DNA of 5,106 nt from an uncultured Christensenella sp. (GTDB taxonomy: Bacteria > Bacillota > Clostridia > Christensenellales > Pumilibacteraceae). The position numbers were made by a program, and so were the translations under genes. The DNA is taken from positions 44,595 through 49,700 of the forward strand of contig CAJUBY010000012.1 in the NCBI GenBank assembly GCA_910585055.1, written 5' to 3'. Of the stretch, positions 4,582 through 5,106 are shown in pieces. Positions within the stretch are counted from its first letter, which is position 1. Each line of letters starts with the position of its first letter. The notes under the pieces are model-generated. The model did no database searches. It worked only from the letters and a program-made list of their open reading frames with translations, and was not told the origin of the DNA.

Positions 4582-5106
4582 ATCAGATATGATGACCGTT
4601 CAGTCCGTTATCGGATATACGTTTGCCGACACGAAGTTGCTTACGGCGGCGTTTACTCACGCATCTTTCGTAAACGAACATGCGACTGTGGGTAACGAGC
4701 GTATAGAGTTTTTGGGCGATTGCGTTCTTAATTTTTTGGTGGGCGAAAAATTGTTTTTCAACGACAGACGGGCTGGCGAGGGCGCCCTGTCTGCCAGACG
4801 CGCCGCGTTGGTTTCCAGAATGCCGCTTGCGCGTATCGTCGATGAGTTGGGTTTTATTGAGTATTTGCAAGTCGGCGCCGGTGTGGATAAATCGGAGTTC
4901 AGCGATAAAGCAAGGTCGGATCTGTTCGAGGCGCTTTTGGGTGCGGTTTACATCGACGGCGGTATGGACGCATGCAGGACAGTGCTCGACAACATATATT
5001 ACTGTAATGTCGAACCCGAGCACGATTATAAAACGGCATTACAGGAATATGCGACTTCATACGGATTGAAACTTGTATACGTTACCGAAAAAACAGTCGA
5101 CGGATT
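4574..5106 (+). CDS. rnc: Ribonuclease III, 3' end outside the window
   Basis: RNase III cuts double-stranded RNA in rRNA precursors and structured mRNAs. The frame from GTG 4574 stays open to the window edge, giving 177 residues of an expected ~220-240. The signature NERIEFLGDCVL (41-52) supplies E42, E45 and D49. E69 lies in GEGALSARRAALV, and D116 and E119 lie in DLFEALLGAVYID. These correspond to the metal-binding catalytic residues of the family, so the nuclease domain appears active. DYKTALQEYATSYGLKLVYV (151-170) begins the double-stranded RNA binding domain, which the window cuts off. The eight-base overlap with plsX implies translational coupling. Starts at ATG 4589 or 4592 would remove five or six residues without affecting the domain. 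Confidence 0.95.
   Translation, partial: MNRSDMMTVQSVIGYTFADTKLLTAAFTHASFVNEHATVGNERIEFLGDCVLNFLVGEKLFFNDRRAGEGALSARRAALVSRMPLARIVDELGFIEYLQVGAGVDKSEFSDKARSDLFEALLGAVYIDGGMDACRTVLDNIYYCNVEPEHDYKTALQEYATSYGLKLVYVTEKTVDG

Noticed and set aside
4583..5023. Minus-strand 146-codon frame opposite rnc
   Set aside because: The plus strand encodes RNase III with all catalytic residues; the opposing frame is a by-product.

Overview
The window looks like chromosomal DNA from a low-to-mid GC Firmicute, most likely an uncultured gut-type Clostridia. The evidence is strong AGGAGG-type ribosome binding sites, a perfect-consensus sigma-A promoter, an ECF transporter S component, a DUF1893 protein, a ferredoxin-type aldo/keto reductase, a four-cysteine L32 protein and an rpmF-plsX-rnc order. 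No species can be named from the sequence alone.

Layout. Bases 1-312 hold the 3' end of a gene that reads like the target-recognition part of a type I restriction-modification specificity protein or related DNA methylase. Bases 342-2518 form a tight same-strand cluster: an aldo/keto reductase with two [4Fe-4S] cluster motifs, a six-helix ECF-type S component, and a TTG-started DUF1893 protein. The cluster ends at a perfect 12-bp hairpin containing the last stop codon. Converging on this hairpin from the other strand is an unrecognised 92-residue reading frame with one hydrophobic segment (2568-2846). Bases 2847-3091 are non-coding and contain a 46-bp imperfect palindrome with TG...CA ends, resembling two IS3/IS150-type termini with nothing between them, followed by the terminator of a tRNA-Gly(GCC) gene on the minus strand.

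Bases 3167-3328 are a compact divergent promoter region serving tRNA-Gly (minus) and rpmF (plus). From there the plus strand carries rpmF (L32), a short terminator-like hairpin, plsX, and rnc. rnc overlaps the end of plsX and runs off the window just inside its double-stranded RNA binding domain.

How the genes work together. rpmF, plsX and rnc link ribosome assembly, phospholipid precursor synthesis and RNA processing, an arrangement common in bacteria, although here yceD is missing upstream of rpmF and acpP/fab genes are missing between plsX and rnc. The reductase/S-component/DUF1893 trio is probably co-transcribed. Its joint role is unknown; uptake and redox or salvage handling of a small cofactor-like molecule is an inference only. 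I saw no CRISPR array, intact transposase or clear new defence system.
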